Positions 16,619 through 26,224 of a stretch of 64,000 nucleotides of DNA are shown here, one piece after another. The translations under genes were made by a program, and so were the position numbers. The notes below the pieces were generated by a model, which worked only from the letters and a program-made list of their open reading frames with translations, was not told the DNA's origin and searched no databases. Source of the stretch: Halalkalibacter krulwichiae. Its GTDB lineage: Bacteria; Bacillota; Bacilli; Bacillales; Bacillaceae_D. Numbering within the stretch: the stretch's first letter is position 1; every line of letters starts with the position of its first letter. Where the stretch lies: assembly GCF_002109385.1 (NCBI RefSeq), contig NZ_CP020814.1, forward strand, positions 4,546,864 through 4,610,863, given 5' to 3'.

Positions 16619-17433
16619 TGAAACCAACACATACTTTTCAATCTGAGGGAATCACTGCTGGATACGATCATAAAACGATTTTACATGACGTTAGTTTATC
16701 GATCCCAAGCAATAAAATAAGCATTATTATTGGAGCCAATGGCTGTGGTAAATCTACATTACTTAAAACAATGGCCAGGCTTATCAAACCAACTTCTGGG
16801 CAAGTTACCTTGGACGGAAAACCAATTAATAGAATTCCACCAAAACAATTGGCTCGTGTATTAGGCCTTTTGCCTCAATCACCTATTGTTCCTGAGGGTA
16901 TAACGGTTGCTGATTTAGTTGGACGTGGGAGATTTCCACACCAAACATTTCTAAAAGGTTGGACAAAAAAGGACTATGAAGCTGTTGCTGAAGCAATGGA
17001 AATAATGAAAATCACCGAATTTTCAGATCGACATATTGATGAACTTTCAGGTGGTCAAAGACAGCGTGTATGGATTGCGATGGCTCTTGCACAACAAACT
17101 GACATTTTATTTCTCGATGAACCAACAACCTATTTAGACATTACCTATCAGATAGAAATTCTTGACCTTCTGACAGACCTTAACCGCAAACATGGAACAA
17201 CGATTGTCATGGTTCTTCATGATATTAACTTGTCCGCTCGTTATGCAGACCATATTTTCGCTCTTCAAAAAGGAAAGCTTGTCGCAGAAGGGAAACCATC
17301 AAAAGTAATTACAAATGCGTTGATTGAAGATATATTTGGTCTTCATTGTACGGTCATAAAAGACCCCGTCTCTGGATCTCCCTCCGTGGTCCCAATAGGG
17401 CGATATCATAATAAATTGAGAATGTACTCTTAA
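16618..17433 (+). CDS. Siderophore ABC transporter ATPase
   Basis: FhuC/FecE-type ATPase of 271 residues that drives import. Walker A GANGCGKST (39-47), signature LSGGQRQR (about 145), Walker B ILFLDEPTT and the switch His in MVLHDINLS are all intact. The stop of the previous gene and this start share one base (TAATG). It is the last gene of the operon 13510-17433; a bidirectional terminator follows at 17483-17526. Confidence 0.93.
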   Translation: MKPTHTFQSEGITAGYDHKTILHDVSLSIPSNKISIIIGANGCGKSTLLKTMARLIKPTSGQVTLDGKPINRIPPKQLARVLGLLPQSPIVPEGITVADLVGRGRFPHQTFLKGWTKKDYEAVAEAMEIMKITEFSDRHIDELSGGQRQRVWIAMALAQQTDILFLDEPTTYLDITYQIEILDLLTDLNRKHGTTIVMVLHDINLSARYADHIFALQKGKLVAEGKPSKVITNALIEDIFGLHCTVIKDPVSGSPSVVPIGRYHNKLRMYS

Positions 17434-17482
17434 ATCTCTTCATTATGATCGCTCAACAAATTTATAAAATAAAGCCTTTACG

Positions 17483-17526
17483 AAAAATCCGGTTCAAAAT
17501 GAACAAGCCATTCCGAACCGGATTTC
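17483..17526. terminator. Bidirectional terminator between the siderophore operon and the lipoprotein gene
   Basis: AAATCCGGTTC (17485-17495) pairs with GAACCGGATTT (17514-17524). On the minus strand the stem is followed by TTTTTCG, and on the plus strand by CCTTATTAT. It should stop both converging transcripts, best on the minus strand. Confidence 0.85.
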
Positions 17527-17530
17527 CTTA

Positions 17531-18760
17531 TTATTTCTCCACTGGCAAATCAAATGTAACAGTCTTCTCTTTAAATAACAGGTTCGCTTCGCTATCTTTA
17601 AGCGGACCAAGATGGAATTCAAACTCGTTAAAAATAGCAAATTCATCCTTTCTAAATAAGAAAACAGTTAGAAACTCATCTTTGTCACCTGGGTTTACCG
17701 TGCCACTGAAACTCGGCTCAAGCATACCCTGATTAAACATCGTTCCGCGATTCCCATCAATAATTAGTTTTCGATCAATGAAAAATTTATCAAATGGAGT
17801 ATCACTTCCATTTTCAATTGTTACCTTCGCTGTCAACGCAACAACTCCGTTCTCACCAAAATCAGAAAAACTATCTTTATAAGCCTCAGTTGGCGTCAAG
17901 TCGGCATACTGGACACCGTTTAAAGTGATCTTCACCCCATCAATTTCTTTCGTTTCATTCATGTCGGTCTCTTCAAAAAACACTTCTTTATCGGCGATAT
18001 TATCGGTCGTCATTTTATCTTGATAGAGCTGTGATGATACTGCAGCTTTTTCAACACCTTCATCATTAAAAGGAATTTGGAATATAGCATCCTCACCTAT
18101 TCTTTTTGAGACATCATCTTCTAAGAAGAATGCATCAATTTTTAGCGTTGGTGAACTTAGCTTATCAAACTGCGCTTTTGTCATCGAATGAGCGTTCATT
18201 CCCGTGTATGTTGCCCCTTTGGAGTATTGAGAGAAATTATCATTACTATCATCCTTAAGCCACTGCTCACGGTCGACAAGGTGCTGTCTCGGAATAATAT
18301 ATTCTGTTCCATCATCTGACAATAAAGAAACTCCTCCAGCATAATACACATCTTCATCTGAATCATTAACCAATGTCATCTTGTATGTAAGAACATATCC
18401 TTCATCTTCCTCATCAAAATTCGACTTACTGGACTCATTCATATTGGATACATGCACGATTTGGTATTCATCAATGTTAATAACAACATCTTCACTAAAC
18501 TCATGTTTCAATCCAGGATTTGTATTTGTATAAATAACTTTCACATCAGCGTTTAAATCTTCTGCGAGATATGGATTCAGAAACGTTCCAACGTTATTGT
18601 CTTTTTGTTCCGTATCAGATTTAACCGGCTCTTCTTGAATTTGGTTTTCTTCCGCTACAGCAGGCTCTACTTCTTCATTAACGTCTGTTTCACTTGCGCA
18701 TGCCCCTAAAAGTGGCGCCATAAAAATCGCTCCAAATAACGCTAAGCTTTTCTTATTCAT
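17531..18760 (-). CDS. Lipoprotein, DUF5068-like
   Basis: A 409-residue cell-surface lipoprotein when started at the ATG at 18760, which follows AAAAGGGGAAAAAAC; an in-frame ATG further up (18814) would put a hydrophobic leader before the true signal peptide. Lipobox is LLGAC (Cys about 21), followed by an acidic, glutamate-rich linker (EEVEPAVAEENQ). Two beta-rich repeats follow, each with TYKMTLVNDSDEDV- or LTAKVTIENGSDTPF-like strands, reminiscent of DUF4352/DUF5068 immunoglobulin-like domains. Function is unknown; I recognise the DUF assignment only loosely. Acidic composition fits an extracytoplasmic protein of an alkaliphile, which is inference. Confidence 0.7.
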   Translation of the reverse strand: MNKKSLALFGAIFMAPLLGACASETDVNEEVEPAVAEENQIQEEPVKSDTEQKDNNVGTFLNPYLAEDLNADVKVIYTNTNPGLKHEFSEDVVINIDEYQIVHVSNMNESSKSNFDEEDEGYVLTYKMTLVNDSDEDVYYAGGVSLLSDDGTEYIIPRQHLVDREQWLKDDSNDNFSQYSKGATYTGMNAHSMTKAQFDKLSSPTLKIDAFFLEDDVSKRIGEDAIFQIPFNDEGVEKAAVSSQLYQDKMTTDNIADKEVFFEETDMNETKEIDGVKITLNGVQYADLTPTEAYKDSFSDFGENGVVALTAKVTIENGSDTPFDKFFIDRKLIIDGNRGTMFNQGMLEPSFSGTVNPGDKDEFLTVFLFRKDEFAIFNEFEFHLGPLKDSEANLLFKEKTVTFDLPVEK

Positions 18761-19104
18761 GTTTTTTCCCCTTTTACTATGTAATAATAATAGTAATATC
18801 ATAGCACTTATCATTCTGATTTAGGTTCATTTGGTAAAAAATGGATCCATAGGCCTAACTCAGTTGGTTATTGATTTTAGTTCATTTGGCTTATTTTATT
18901 TAATCATGCTGCATAGTTTAGGGAGAACTTATAAGAAACTCTAATAACCTGCTCGCACCTTATATGGGGGCAGATTATTAGAGCTCGTTGTAAACGCGGA
19001 TTTATGGTCGTGCGCCGTGATTTATTTAGAATGAGGCTTTTTGATTCGCTCTTTAAAATAAGGTATATTTGATACGCGGATAAACAATTATCAAACGTAA
19101 GGTC
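18761..19104. other. Intergenic stretch, no gene seen
   Basis: AT-rich spacer between the divergent lipoprotein gene and rluF. It holds a TTCATTTGG short direct repeat (about 18828 and 18890) and an imperfect hairpin, CTCTAATAACCTGC with GGGCAGATTATTAGAG (about 18939-18984), without a T-tract. I see no open frame with a start and ribosome binding site. Confidence 0.4.
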
Positions 19105-19821
19105 GTGATTAACATTCGTATTAATAAATTTATTAGTGAAGCTGGAAAAGCATCAAGACGTGGTGCCGACAAATTAATTACTGAAGGAAGGGTTACAATA
19201 AATGGAAAACGCGCAAAAATAGGTGACCAAGTCGAGCCTGGGGATGATGTTCTAGTAAATGGAGCACCGATTCGAGTAGCTAGAAATAATGTCTATATTG
19301 CCTTAAATAAACCTGTAGGCATTACTAGTACAACAGAAAAGAAGGTAAAGGGAAATATTGTTGATTTAGTGAATCACCCGTTAAGAATATTTAATATAGG
19401 GCGACTAGACAAAGACTCGGAAGGCTTAATACTCTTAACAAACGATGGCGATATCGTTAATGAGATTTTACGTGCTGAGAATGAGCACGAAAAAGAATAT
19501 ATCGTTTCAGTAGACAAGCCTATCACTCCTGAATTTGTAAAAAACATGTCTGAAGGCGTAAAAATATTAGGCACAAGAACACTTCCTTGTGAAGTAAGAC
19601 CGTTATCAAAATTTGATTTTCAAATTATTTTAAAACAGGGGTTAAATCGTCAAATTCGTCGGATGTGCGAAGAGTTAGGCTACGAAGTCTACAGACTGCA
19701 AAGAATTCGGATTATGAATATCCATTTAGGAAATCTCCCTCCTGGACAATGGAGAGATCTATCAAAAAAAGAACGCACACAATTATTTAGAGAGCTCAAC
19801 TATGAGCCAAAGGAATGGTAA
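19105..19821 (+). CDS. rluF: 23S rRNA pseudouridine synthase, RluF/RluB type
   Basis: RNA-guided-independent pseudouridine synthase of the RsuA/RluB/E/F family, 238 residues, acting on a uridine in 23S rRNA. An N-terminal S4 RNA-binding domain (about 1-58; [20 protein letters not shown]) is followed by the catalytic block [21 protein letters not shown] with the Asp nucleophile at about 102, and [18 protein letters not shown] toward the C-terminus. The start is GTG at 19105 with a short gap to GTAAGG. The family's exact target (RluF acts on U2604 in E. coli) is not provable here. It stands alone. Confidence 0.85.
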   Translation: MINIRINKFISEAGKASRRGADKLITEGRVTINGKRAKIGDQVEPGDDVLVNGAPIRVARNNVYIALNKPVGITSTTEKKVKGNIVDLVNHPLRIFNIGRLDKDSEGLILLTNDGDIVNEILRAENEHEKEYIVSVDKPITPEFVKNMSEGVKILGTRTLPCEVRPLSKFDFQIILKQGLNRQIRRMCEELGYEVYRLQRIRIMNIHLGNLPPGQWRDLSKKERTQLFRELNYEPKEW

Positions 19822-20094
19822 AAAGCGGGTTTGCTTTTGATTGATGTTATCAAGAAGGATTAATATTTTTATAAATAAACATAGCCCTTCATTTCCTTTC
19901 TCTATTGATCCTTTTAATAAATTCTATTTGACTATAAAGGTTATCAGTTTTAAAAGAAAACACCAAACTTAATAGCCAGTAATGTTAGTCTACTTACCCA
20001 ATTCAATGTTTCAGTTACTTTTAGGGATAAATCGAATAAATATATGAACCGAGAGTAACACTACACATAAAAATAATGTGAGGGTATTAATGAC

Positions 20095-20565
20095 ATGAAA
20101 CAGATTTTTCTCTGGTTACTCTTAATATTGCCTTGGGCGTCCTTGTTTCTTTTGAAAATGAATACTATACGCAGGTACATGCCGGTCGCTCTATTTATGA
20201 CCGTTATTCATACCTTGGCGTATCAAGCAGCGTACCATTATGGATGGTGGAAAGAGACAGGTTCCAGTCTATTCGGGTGGGATAAGGTCATCCCAGTTCC
20301 TTGGGTATATGGAGCATATTTAGTTATTGTTATCTGGGTATTCCATTTTACCTATGGTAAATTTTGGGTTTATCTGACTGTCAATATACTTTTGGATGGA
20401 TTATTTATGTACATCGTTTACCCCGTATGGCAACGAATGGGAATGGTTTCGAGTGAATCGACTTTACCTACAATTGCTATTGTTGCTATGATGGTCGGTT
20501 TTGCGTTGATCATCTATCTTTATCAACTGTGGCAGGACGACGTGTTCAAACAGCCCAAAGCGTAA
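20095..20565 (+). CDS. CBO0543-like four-helix membrane protein
   Basis: 156 residues with about four to five transmembrane segments and conserved aromatic loops: YQAAYHYGWWKETGSSLFGW, then IPVPWVYGAYLVIVIWVFHF. This combination is that of a small Firmicute membrane-protein family of unknown role (CBO0543). The ATG at 20095 has an upstream GTGAGGGTATT, a weak ribosome binding site. No neighbour suggests a job. Confidence 0.65.
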   Translation: MKQIFLWLLLILPWASLFLLKMNTIRRYMPVALFMTVIHTLAYQAAYHYGWWKETGSSLFGWDKVIPVPWVYGAYLVIVIWVFHFTYGKFWVYLTVNILLDGLFMYIVYPVWQRMGMVSSESTLPTIAIVAMMVGFALIIYLYQLWQDDVFKQPKA

Positions 20566-20925
20566 CTTATAATGTTGCTTTCATTGGAGAAGGAGAGCGA
20601 AACAAGGAGACTTCAGAGTAAAGGATTTGTCTACGTTGACTTCACAATAGCGATATCTTCCCCTACAGACTGCATGAATTTAATAATTCCACACACTCTT
20701 CTTGGTTCGGCCTGCACCTTCTTGCTGGGCCTTTTTTTGCGAAGATGGCCGTAACTGTGATAATCAATACCTTGTACCACAAGATTCCTCCTTGAATTTG
20801 ATGGTACACCTTGCTTATGCCTCTACTATGATACGGCTCACCGTGATGTATTTAAATGTAGATTTCCGCTTTCAAACTCCTTTAATCTACGCATTTTCTC
20901 ATTATAAATTTGACTGCCTTCAATA
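20566..20925. other. Intergenic region with a possible decayed small ORF
   Basis: On the minus strand AAGGAGG followed by TTG (start 20782) opens a 39-residue frame to a stop at 20663, reading WYKVLIITVTAIFAKKGPA and ending ECVELLNSCSL. A neighbouring frame nearby reads FMQSVGEDIAIVKST. This looks like one short coding region broken by a frameshift, but I do not recognise it. A T-rich tract follows GGCCTTTTTTT at about 20727-20737. Confidence 0.25.
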
Positions 20926-21234
20926 TTATTTTTGTCCAATTACATGATAAACTTCTTGTTTGCTTTCAATAATAAATGAGGGGGATGGTTGCCCGCGATT
21001 TGCACGATGTCCTGCAAGATGAACATCACTTGTTTCCCATGTCTTCCAAGCACTTTCAGACTCCCAACGTATCATAATGATTACTTCTTCATTCCCTTTT
21101 CTTTGCTTTTTCTTTAATATGCTTAAATCTATAAAACCTGGTTGTTGTTCAATTATTCCTTCAGAAGAAAACCGTTCAACCATCTTTTCGGCGTGTCCTT
21201 CTGCTACAATAATTGTTTTGTTTTGAATAAACAT
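20926..21234 (-). CDS. Haem-degrading monooxygenase, IsdG/HmoA type
   Basis: Small ferredoxin-like alpha-beta barrel (ABM) protein of 102 residues that opens the haem ring to release iron. Visible are a NKTIIVAEGHAEKMVERF first strand-helix unit, the conserved GFIDLSILKKK strand, and the tryptophan-rich WESESAWKTWETSDVHLAGHR segment, which holds the family's Trp and axial-His region. It lies 86 bases downstream of the second siderophore operon on the same strand and probably shares its iron regulation. Related to B. subtilis HmoA/HmoB. Identity by motif, moderate certainty. Confidence 0.8.
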   Translation of the reverse strand: MFIQNKTIIVAEGHAEKMVERFSSEGIIEQQPGFIDLSILKKKQRKGNEEVIIMIRWESESAWKTWETSDVHLAGHRANRGQPSPSFIIESKQEVYHVIGQK

Positions 21235-21320
21235 ATGCTAGTACTCCTCCGACTATTTTTTTGTTAAATTAAATTATTTTAGAAATTAAACCAAATCGTA
21301 AAAATAAGATCAAAATAGCC

Positions 21321-22124
21321 TTAAATAGTAACGACAGATCGCCCTTTCCCGTATGGAATACAAAGTGGTGTACCTACGATAGGATCAACCGTGACAACAC
21401 ACCGCATATCAAAAATTTGTTGGACAAGTTCAGTATTAACAATATCCTCGGGCTTTCCTTGTGCGACAATCTGTTGATTTCGTATCGCTACCAAGTTATG
21501 AGCATAACGACAAGCAAGGTTTAAATCGTGAAGAACCATTACAATCGTTCTCTTTTCCTTCTCGTTTAAATCATACAATAAATCAAGAATCTCAATTTGA
21601 TGTGTCATATCTAAATAAGTCGTTGGTTCATCAAGCAAAATGATATCTGTGTTTTGTGCAAGTGTCATGGCTATCCATGCTCGTTGTCTTTGCCCTCCTG
21701 ATAATTCATCAATTGCCCTGTCCTTTAATTCTAATAAAGAGGTAGAATTCAAGGCATTGATTACTTGTTTTTCATCCTCTTTTGTCCACTGCTTGAACCA
21801 GTTCTGATAAGGATACCTCCCTTGTTTAACTAGTTGTAAAACAGATAACCCTTCTGGGGAATCTGGTGCCTGAGGAAGAATGGCCATTTTCCTTGCAACT
21901 TCTTTTGTAGGTAGGTTTGCAATACTTTCTCCAGCAAGTAATACACTTCCTCCTTCAGGCTTTAAAAGTCTAGCTATAGAGCGAAGGAGAGTAGACTTTC
22001 CACAGCCATTCCCGCCAATAAATACCGTGATTTCACCTTTAGGAATCAACAAGTCTAGCTCTTTAATAATAATTGTTTCACCATAAGCAAGAGTGAGTTT
22101 TTCAGTTTGTAAAATGCTTTGCAT
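21321..22124 (-). CDS. Siderophore/iron-dicitrate ABC transporter ATPase (second system)
   Basis: FecE/FhuC-type ATPase, 267 residues. Walker A GGNGCGKST, signature LSGGQRQRAW, Walker B IILLDEPTT and MVLHDLNLA switch His are present. It is the third gene of the minus-strand operon 24199-21321, 19 bases after the second permease. It is close in sequence to the plus-strand ATPase at 16618 (same GxNGCGKSTLL, ELSGGQRQR and DEPTTYLD blocks), suggesting two parallel systems of one subfamily. Confidence 0.92.
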   Translation of the reverse strand: MQSILQTEKLTLAYGETIIIKELDLLIPKGEITVFIGGNGCGKSTLLRSIARLLKPEGGSVLLAGESIANLPTKEVARKMAILPQAPDSPEGLSVLQLVKQGRYPYQNWFKQWTKEDEKQVINALNSTSLLELKDRAIDELSGGQRQRAWIAMTLAQNTDIILLDEPTTYLDMTHQIEILDLLYDLNEKEKRTIVMVLHDLNLACRYAHNLVAIRNQQIVAQGKPEDIVNTELVQQIFDMRCVVTVDPIVGTPLCIPYGKGRSVVTI

Positions 22125-22143
22125 GAACTACAGTCTCCTTCTA

Positions 22144-23199
22144 CTAACCATTTTTTGTTTTCATTAAAAGATAAATGAAATAGGGAGCACCTAAAGTGGC
22201 AGTAAATACACCAGCTGGAACAATGGATGGCAAGAATAACGTACGCCCAATTAAATCCGCCACCATAACAAGAATCGCTCCTATTAAAGCAGAAACAGGC
22301 AACAATGAACCGAACGAGGAGCCAACAAGCTTACGGGCTATATGTGGTGCCATCAATCCTACAAATCCAATACCACCTGCAAAGGCAACAGCTGTCCCTA
22401 CTAAACCTGTACTAATCATTAAAAGAATAAGGCGATGGCGCTGAACGGGGCTACCAACCCCTGTTGCAACATCTTCTCCTAGAGCTTGGACATTCACATT
22501 ACGTGACGAGATAAAAGCCAGAATTAACAATACAAGGGTTACTGGAAAGAGGACATTTATATCTTCCCATGTCACGCTATTTACGCTTCCTGTAATCCAA
22601 ATATTCGCTTGACTTGCCATATAGATTGGACCTAATACCATAAACATAGTTGTCCCTGCCTGCATCAAGGCCGAAATCCCTATTCCTATCAGAATAAGTC
22701 GAATAGGTGTTACACCGTCCTTCCAAGATAAAAAATATACAGCAGCTGCAACAAGCGAAGCTCCAACAAATGCCACAACAGGTAGCCAATTTACACTAAC
22801 AATTAACGAATAATTTTCATCACTAAAAAGCCATAAAAAGGCCACAACTGCCATACCCGCCCCTGCTGTTACTCCTATTGTATCTGGGGACGCTAGGTGA
22901 TTTCGGATCATGCCTTGGAGAATTCCCCCTGCTACAGCTAACGCCATTCCGACTAACATGGCAGCAAATATTCTTGGCAATCGAAACTGATTAACGACGA
23001 GCTGTTCTAGCTCCGTCCCCCCTCCAAACAATAGACTGACTACTTTGAATGGGTCGATTTTAACTTGGCCTAAACCAATACTTACAATAAAAATGACTAA
23101 AGTCATAATAATAAGGACTACTAATTTTATAAGGGCATTTTTATCTAAAAGCAGGGATACCTCATCCTTACCTATGCGAATGCTACGATATCCTCTCAT
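22144..23199 (-). CDS. FecCD-type siderophore permease (second system, subunit 2)
   Basis: BtuC/FecCD permease of 351 residues with an N-terminal basic tail, about ten transmembrane segments and the block [20 protein letters not shown]. The usual RNPLA motif reads RNHLA here: His replaces the conserved Pro, an odd substitution. The C-terminus ends [15 protein letters not shown]. It overlaps the preceding permease by ATGA, so translation is coupled. Intact, so the pair depends on the frameshifted partner for a complete channel. Confidence 0.9.
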   Translation of the reverse strand: MRGYRSIRIGKDEVSLLLDKNALIKLVVLIIMTLVIFIVSIGLGQVKIDPFKVVSLLFGGGTELEQLVVNQFRLPRIFAAMLVGMALAVAGGILQGMIRNHLASPDTIGVTAGAGMAVVAFLWLFSDENYSLIVSVNWLPVVAFVGASLVAAAVYFLSWKDGVTPIRLILIGIGISALMQAGTTMFMVLGPIYMASQANIWITGSVNSVTWEDINVLFPVTLVLLILAFISSRNVNVQALGEDVATGVGSPVQRHRLILLMISTGLVGTAVAFAGGIGFVGLMAPHIARKLVGSSFGSLLPVSALIGAILVMVADLIGRTLFLPSIVPAGVFTATLGAPYFIYLLMKTKNG

Positions 23200-24199
23200 C
23201 CTTTATTAAACCCCTTCCTTGCAATATAAATAAAATATGGTGTTCCTATTAAGGCCGTCATTACTCCTACTGGTACTTCTTGAGGCATCACAATATATCT
23301 TGCTCCTATATCTGCAGCCAATAAAAGTACGCCCCCTAGAATACCAGCAAAAGGAACTAACCATCGATGATCGGTCCCTATTAAACTTCGTGCAATGTGA
23401 GGAATGACAATACCAATAAAACCAATCGGCCCTGCAACTGCAACAGATCCCCCGCAAGTAAAATGACAATAACACCTACCGTTAGCTTTAATAATCCAAC
23501 CTTTAACCCTAATCCTTTTGCTACATCATCCCCCATGGCCATTACATTCATCATCGGAGTCATAATGAGAGCTAGCAACCATCCAAGGAATAAGTAAGGG
23601 AAAACGAAAACTAAAATCTCCAGCTTTCTCCCTTGAATTGATCCCGATAACCAAAACAAGACTTCATCAAGAGCTGCTTCATTGGACACCAAAATCCCCT
23701 GTGTAAAAGAGGAAAATAATGCTGTTATCGCTGCTCCAGCAAGTGTTATTTTCATTGGTGTTAACCCTTGCCTACCTACACCTCCAATAAAGTAAACGGC
23801 TAGCGCAGCAATCGCAGCACCTAAAAATGATACCCATGTAAAGATGCTAAGACTTGAAACGCTAAAGACAGAAAGTACAAAAACTACCGCAAAGCTTGCT
23901 CCAGCATTGATCCCTAAAATGCCAGGTGATGCTAGCGGGTTTTTAGTCAAGGTTTGCATGTACACACCTGCTATTGCAAGAGAAGCACCTACGCTTGCTG
24001 CAATCAAAGCTCTTGGTAAACGTACCGTTTGAATGATTAAATGCTCATTGCTTCCATCAAAGGAGGTAAAAGCTTCATAAGATAACCTAATCGATGTATT
24101 GGTGTACCCCAAAATAATACTCATTCCCATTAATAAGATGAGAACAATTGTAACGATTACAAATTTTAATATTCTTTTTCCACTCAACATTTTATCCAT
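23196..24199 (-). pseudogene. FecCD-type siderophore permease, single-base frameshift (second system, subunit 1)
   Basis: Frame one (from ATG 24199) is a normal FecCD permease with AGVYMQTLTKNPLASPGILG, up to about residue 248. It then reads AGDLLQLQG instead of the family's [17 protein letters not shown] and stops soon after. The family sequence resumes in the next frame and runs to a stop at 23196 ([16 protein letters not shown]). At 23449-23453 a C5 run on the plus strand (G5 in the gene) needs one more base. Joined length would be about 334 residues. It heads the operon opposite the binding protein at 24381. Confidence 0.85.
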
Positions 24200-24232
24200 T
24201 TCAATGATCCATCCTAATCAATATATATTAAT

Positions 24233-24345
24233 AGTTTAGGAGATATTGGTAATACAGTCAATGATAATGAAAATTATTATCATTTAATCATTGACATTTT
24301 TTTCATCCCACTTTAAGATAATGACATAGTTGAAAATGATTATCA
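24233..24345. promoter_or_regulatory. Divergent Fur-controlled promoters of the second iron system
   Basis: Plus gene: -35 TTGACA (24291-24296), 17 bases, -10 TAAGAT (24314-24319). Minus operon: -35 TTGACT (24256-24261), 17 bases, -10 TAAACT (24233-24238). Two Fur boxes are present. GATAATGAAAATTATTATC at 24263-24281 matches the 19-bp consensus at 17 positions and lies between both -35 elements. TGAAAATGATTATCA at 24331-24345 matches the 7-1-7 box at 13 of 14 and lies after the plus -10. Confidence 0.9.
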
Positions 24346-24380
24346 ATAGCAATTATTAAAAATGCCAGGAGGTATCAGAA

Positions 24381-25364
24381 ATGAAAAGTAAATCACATTT
24401 ATTATTTTCAACTCTCGCAATCTTATTATTCTTTGTATTAGCAGCTTGCGGAAACACAAATAATAAGACTTCAACAGGAGAAACAGAAACAACAAAAGAA
24501 ACTGAAGTTACAAGTTATTCAGTAGAACATGCGATGGGTACGACTGAAATACCAGAAATTCCAGAACGTGTCGTTATTTTAACAAATGAAGGAACAGAAG
24601 CATTATTAGCACTAGGAGTTACACCTGTAGGAGCTGTAATGTCTTGGGACCAAGATCCTTGGTACGAACACATTAGTGCTGAAATGGAAGGCGTTGAAGT
24701 TGTTGGGGATGAAATTGAAGTAAATATTGAAAAAATTGCTGAGTTACAACCTGACTTAATTATCGGAAATAAAGTTCGTCAAGAAGCAATATATAGTCAA
24801 TTAACTGCAATTGCTCCAACCGTTTTTGCTGACGATCTTGCTGGTGATTGGAAAATCAACTTTGAACTATATGCAAAAGCACTAAATTTAACTGAAAAGG
24901 GTCAAGAAGTAATAGCTAAATATGATCAAAAAGTAGAAGAATTGCAAGCGACGCTTGGAGATAAGGTTAACCAAGAAATTTCAGTTGTTCGCTTTAGCTC
25001 TCGTCCTACTCGTATTTACTACACAGATTCTTTCTCAGGTGTTGTATTTGACCAAATTGGCTTTAAGCGTGCAGCTCACCAAGAGAAACTATTTACTCCA
25101 GATAATAAAATGGGAAATTTCGCAGTTGAAGTAGATAGGGAATTAATCCCTGAAATGGATGCAGATGTATTATTTTACTTTACATATGCCGATTCAATCG
25201 CAGTTGAAGAAGAATGGACAAACGACCCACTCTGGAATAATCTAAATGCTGTTCATGAAGGCAATGCTCACAAAGTTAGTGATATTATCTGGAACACAGC
25301 TGGTGGTGTACTAGCTGCTAATATCATGTTAGATGAAATTGAAGAGATTTTTACTGAGGAATAA
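24381..25364 (+). CDS. Iron-siderophore/dicitrate ABC transporter, substrate-binding lipoprotein (second system)
   Basis: Lipoprotein of 327 residues with signal and lipobox VLAAC (Cys about 23), a Thr/Glu-rich linker, and the fold entry PERVVILTNEGTEALLALGV. It is divergent from its own permease-ATPase operon, a layout like B. subtilis yfmC with yfmDEF; the preferred ligand may therefore be ferric citrate, but that is inference. The ATG follows AGGAGG by nine bases. A strong terminator ends the unit at 25376-25413. Confidence 0.88.
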   Translation: MKSKSHLLFSTLAILLFFVLAACGNTNNKTSTGETETTKETEVTSYSVEHAMGTTEIPEIPERVVILTNEGTEALLALGVTPVGAVMSWDQDPWYEHISAEMEGVEVVGDEIEVNIEKIAELQPDLIIGNKVRQEAIYSQLTAIAPTVFADDLAGDWKINFELYAKALNLTEKGQEVIAKYDQKVEELQATLGDKVNQEISVVRFSSRPTRIYYTDSFSGVVFDQIGFKRAAHQEKLFTPDNKMGNFAVEVDRELIPEMDADVLFYFTYADSIAVEEEWTNDPLWNNLNAVHEGNAHKVSDIIWNTAGGVLAANIMLDEIEEIFTEE

Positions 25365-25375
25365 ATTAATATAAT

Positions 25376-25413
25376 GAACAAAAGGTATGGAATAAGTTCC
25401 ATACCTTTTGTTC
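25376..25413 (+). terminator. Terminator after the binding protein
   Basis: GAACAAAAGGTATGGAA (25376-25392) is perfectly complementary to TTCCATACCTTTTGTTC (25397-25413) with a TAAG loop; a short T-rich stretch follows. It should work in both directions. Confidence 0.88.
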
Positions 25414-25590
25414 ATTTGTATACTGATTATACTTGGCATTCCATATTTTCTGTATAGAGCCTAAGACCTAATAAGGTTTTCAATTAAAAAAGTGTAAAGT
25501 TTGGAACTAACCATACATAGCCAAGATTATTCTCACCATAAAACAATCAATTGACCTTTTTTGTGTTAATAGATTTTAAATGGTTTACCG

Positions 25591-26070
25591 TTATTTATGA
25601 TACGGTTCACCCCGATTAATCCGAAAAGCACGATAAACTTGCTCTAGCAGCACTAGTTTCATTAATTGATGAGGAAAAGTCATTTTAGAAAAGGAAAGCT
25701 TCTCATTCGCTCTCTTCATTACATCATCACTTAGTCCAAGTGAGCCCCCAATGACAAATGCTATTTTGCTTTTTCCGTAGGTTGCTAATTTATCTAGATT
25801 GTCAGCAAGTTGCTCTGATGAAAGCATTTTACCTTCAATAGCAAGAGCAATCACATGTGTATCGGGGTGTATTTTCATGAGAATCCGCTCTCCCTCTTTT
25901 TCCTTGATCTGTAACATTTCCGCTTCACTTGCTTGCTCTGGAGCTTTTTCATCTGCGACTTCAATCATGTCTATTTTCGCATAACCACTTAATCTCTTGG
26001 CATATTCCTCTATTCCCTGTTTTAGATATTTCTCTTTTAATTTTCCAACTGTTACAACTTGGATATTCAC
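25591..26070 (-). CDS. rlmH: 23S rRNA (pseudouridine-1915-N3)-methyltransferase RlmH
   Basis: SPOUT-fold dimeric methyltransferase that uses SAM to methylate pseudouridine 1915 in helix 69 of 23S rRNA. The 159-residue protein ends [14 protein letters not shown], the invariant RlmH C-terminus. It also has [13 protein letters not shown], the SAM/trefoil-knot entry, near residues 104-116. It is B. subtilis YydA in the same place, downstream of yyzF. DnaA boxes lie at its upstream end (26094-26115). Confidence 0.97.
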   Translation of the reverse strand: MNIQVVTVGKLKEKYLKQGIEEYAKRLSGYAKIDMIEVADEKAPEQASEAEMLQIKEKEGERILMKIHPDTHVIALAIEGKMLSSEQLADNLDKLATYGKSKIAFVIGGSLGLSDDVMKRANEKLSFSKMTFPHQLMKLVLLEQVYRAFRINRGEPYHK

Positions 26071-26093
26071 AATGTGTATAACCTCCCCAAACT

Positions 26094-26224
26094 TTATCCA
26101 CAGCAGTTATCCACATATCAACAGCGTGAATTTCTTTTATGGATTTATACTGTAGATGGCTTCGTTTTCACAAAAACTACAAGTTGTGGATAAACTCTCT
26201 TGTTCTTCTTTTACTTTATCCACG
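26094..26224. promoter_or_regulatory. DnaA-box cluster upstream of rlmH, running into yyzF
   Basis: TTATCCACA occurs at 26094-26102 and 26107-26115 in the same orientation, 13 bases apart. TGTGGATAA (inverse) is at 26185-26193, and a one-mismatch TTATCCACG at 26216-26224. A DnaA-box cluster near yydA (rlmH) is among those described in B. subtilis as origin-proximal titration sites for DnaA, as I recall. The conserved position suggests the same function here. Confidence 0.7.

Noticed and set aside
23206-23475. A separate 89-residue Cys/Ser-rich protein
   Set aside because: It is the wrong frame of the frameshifted permease; the family sequence is in the frame ending at 23196.
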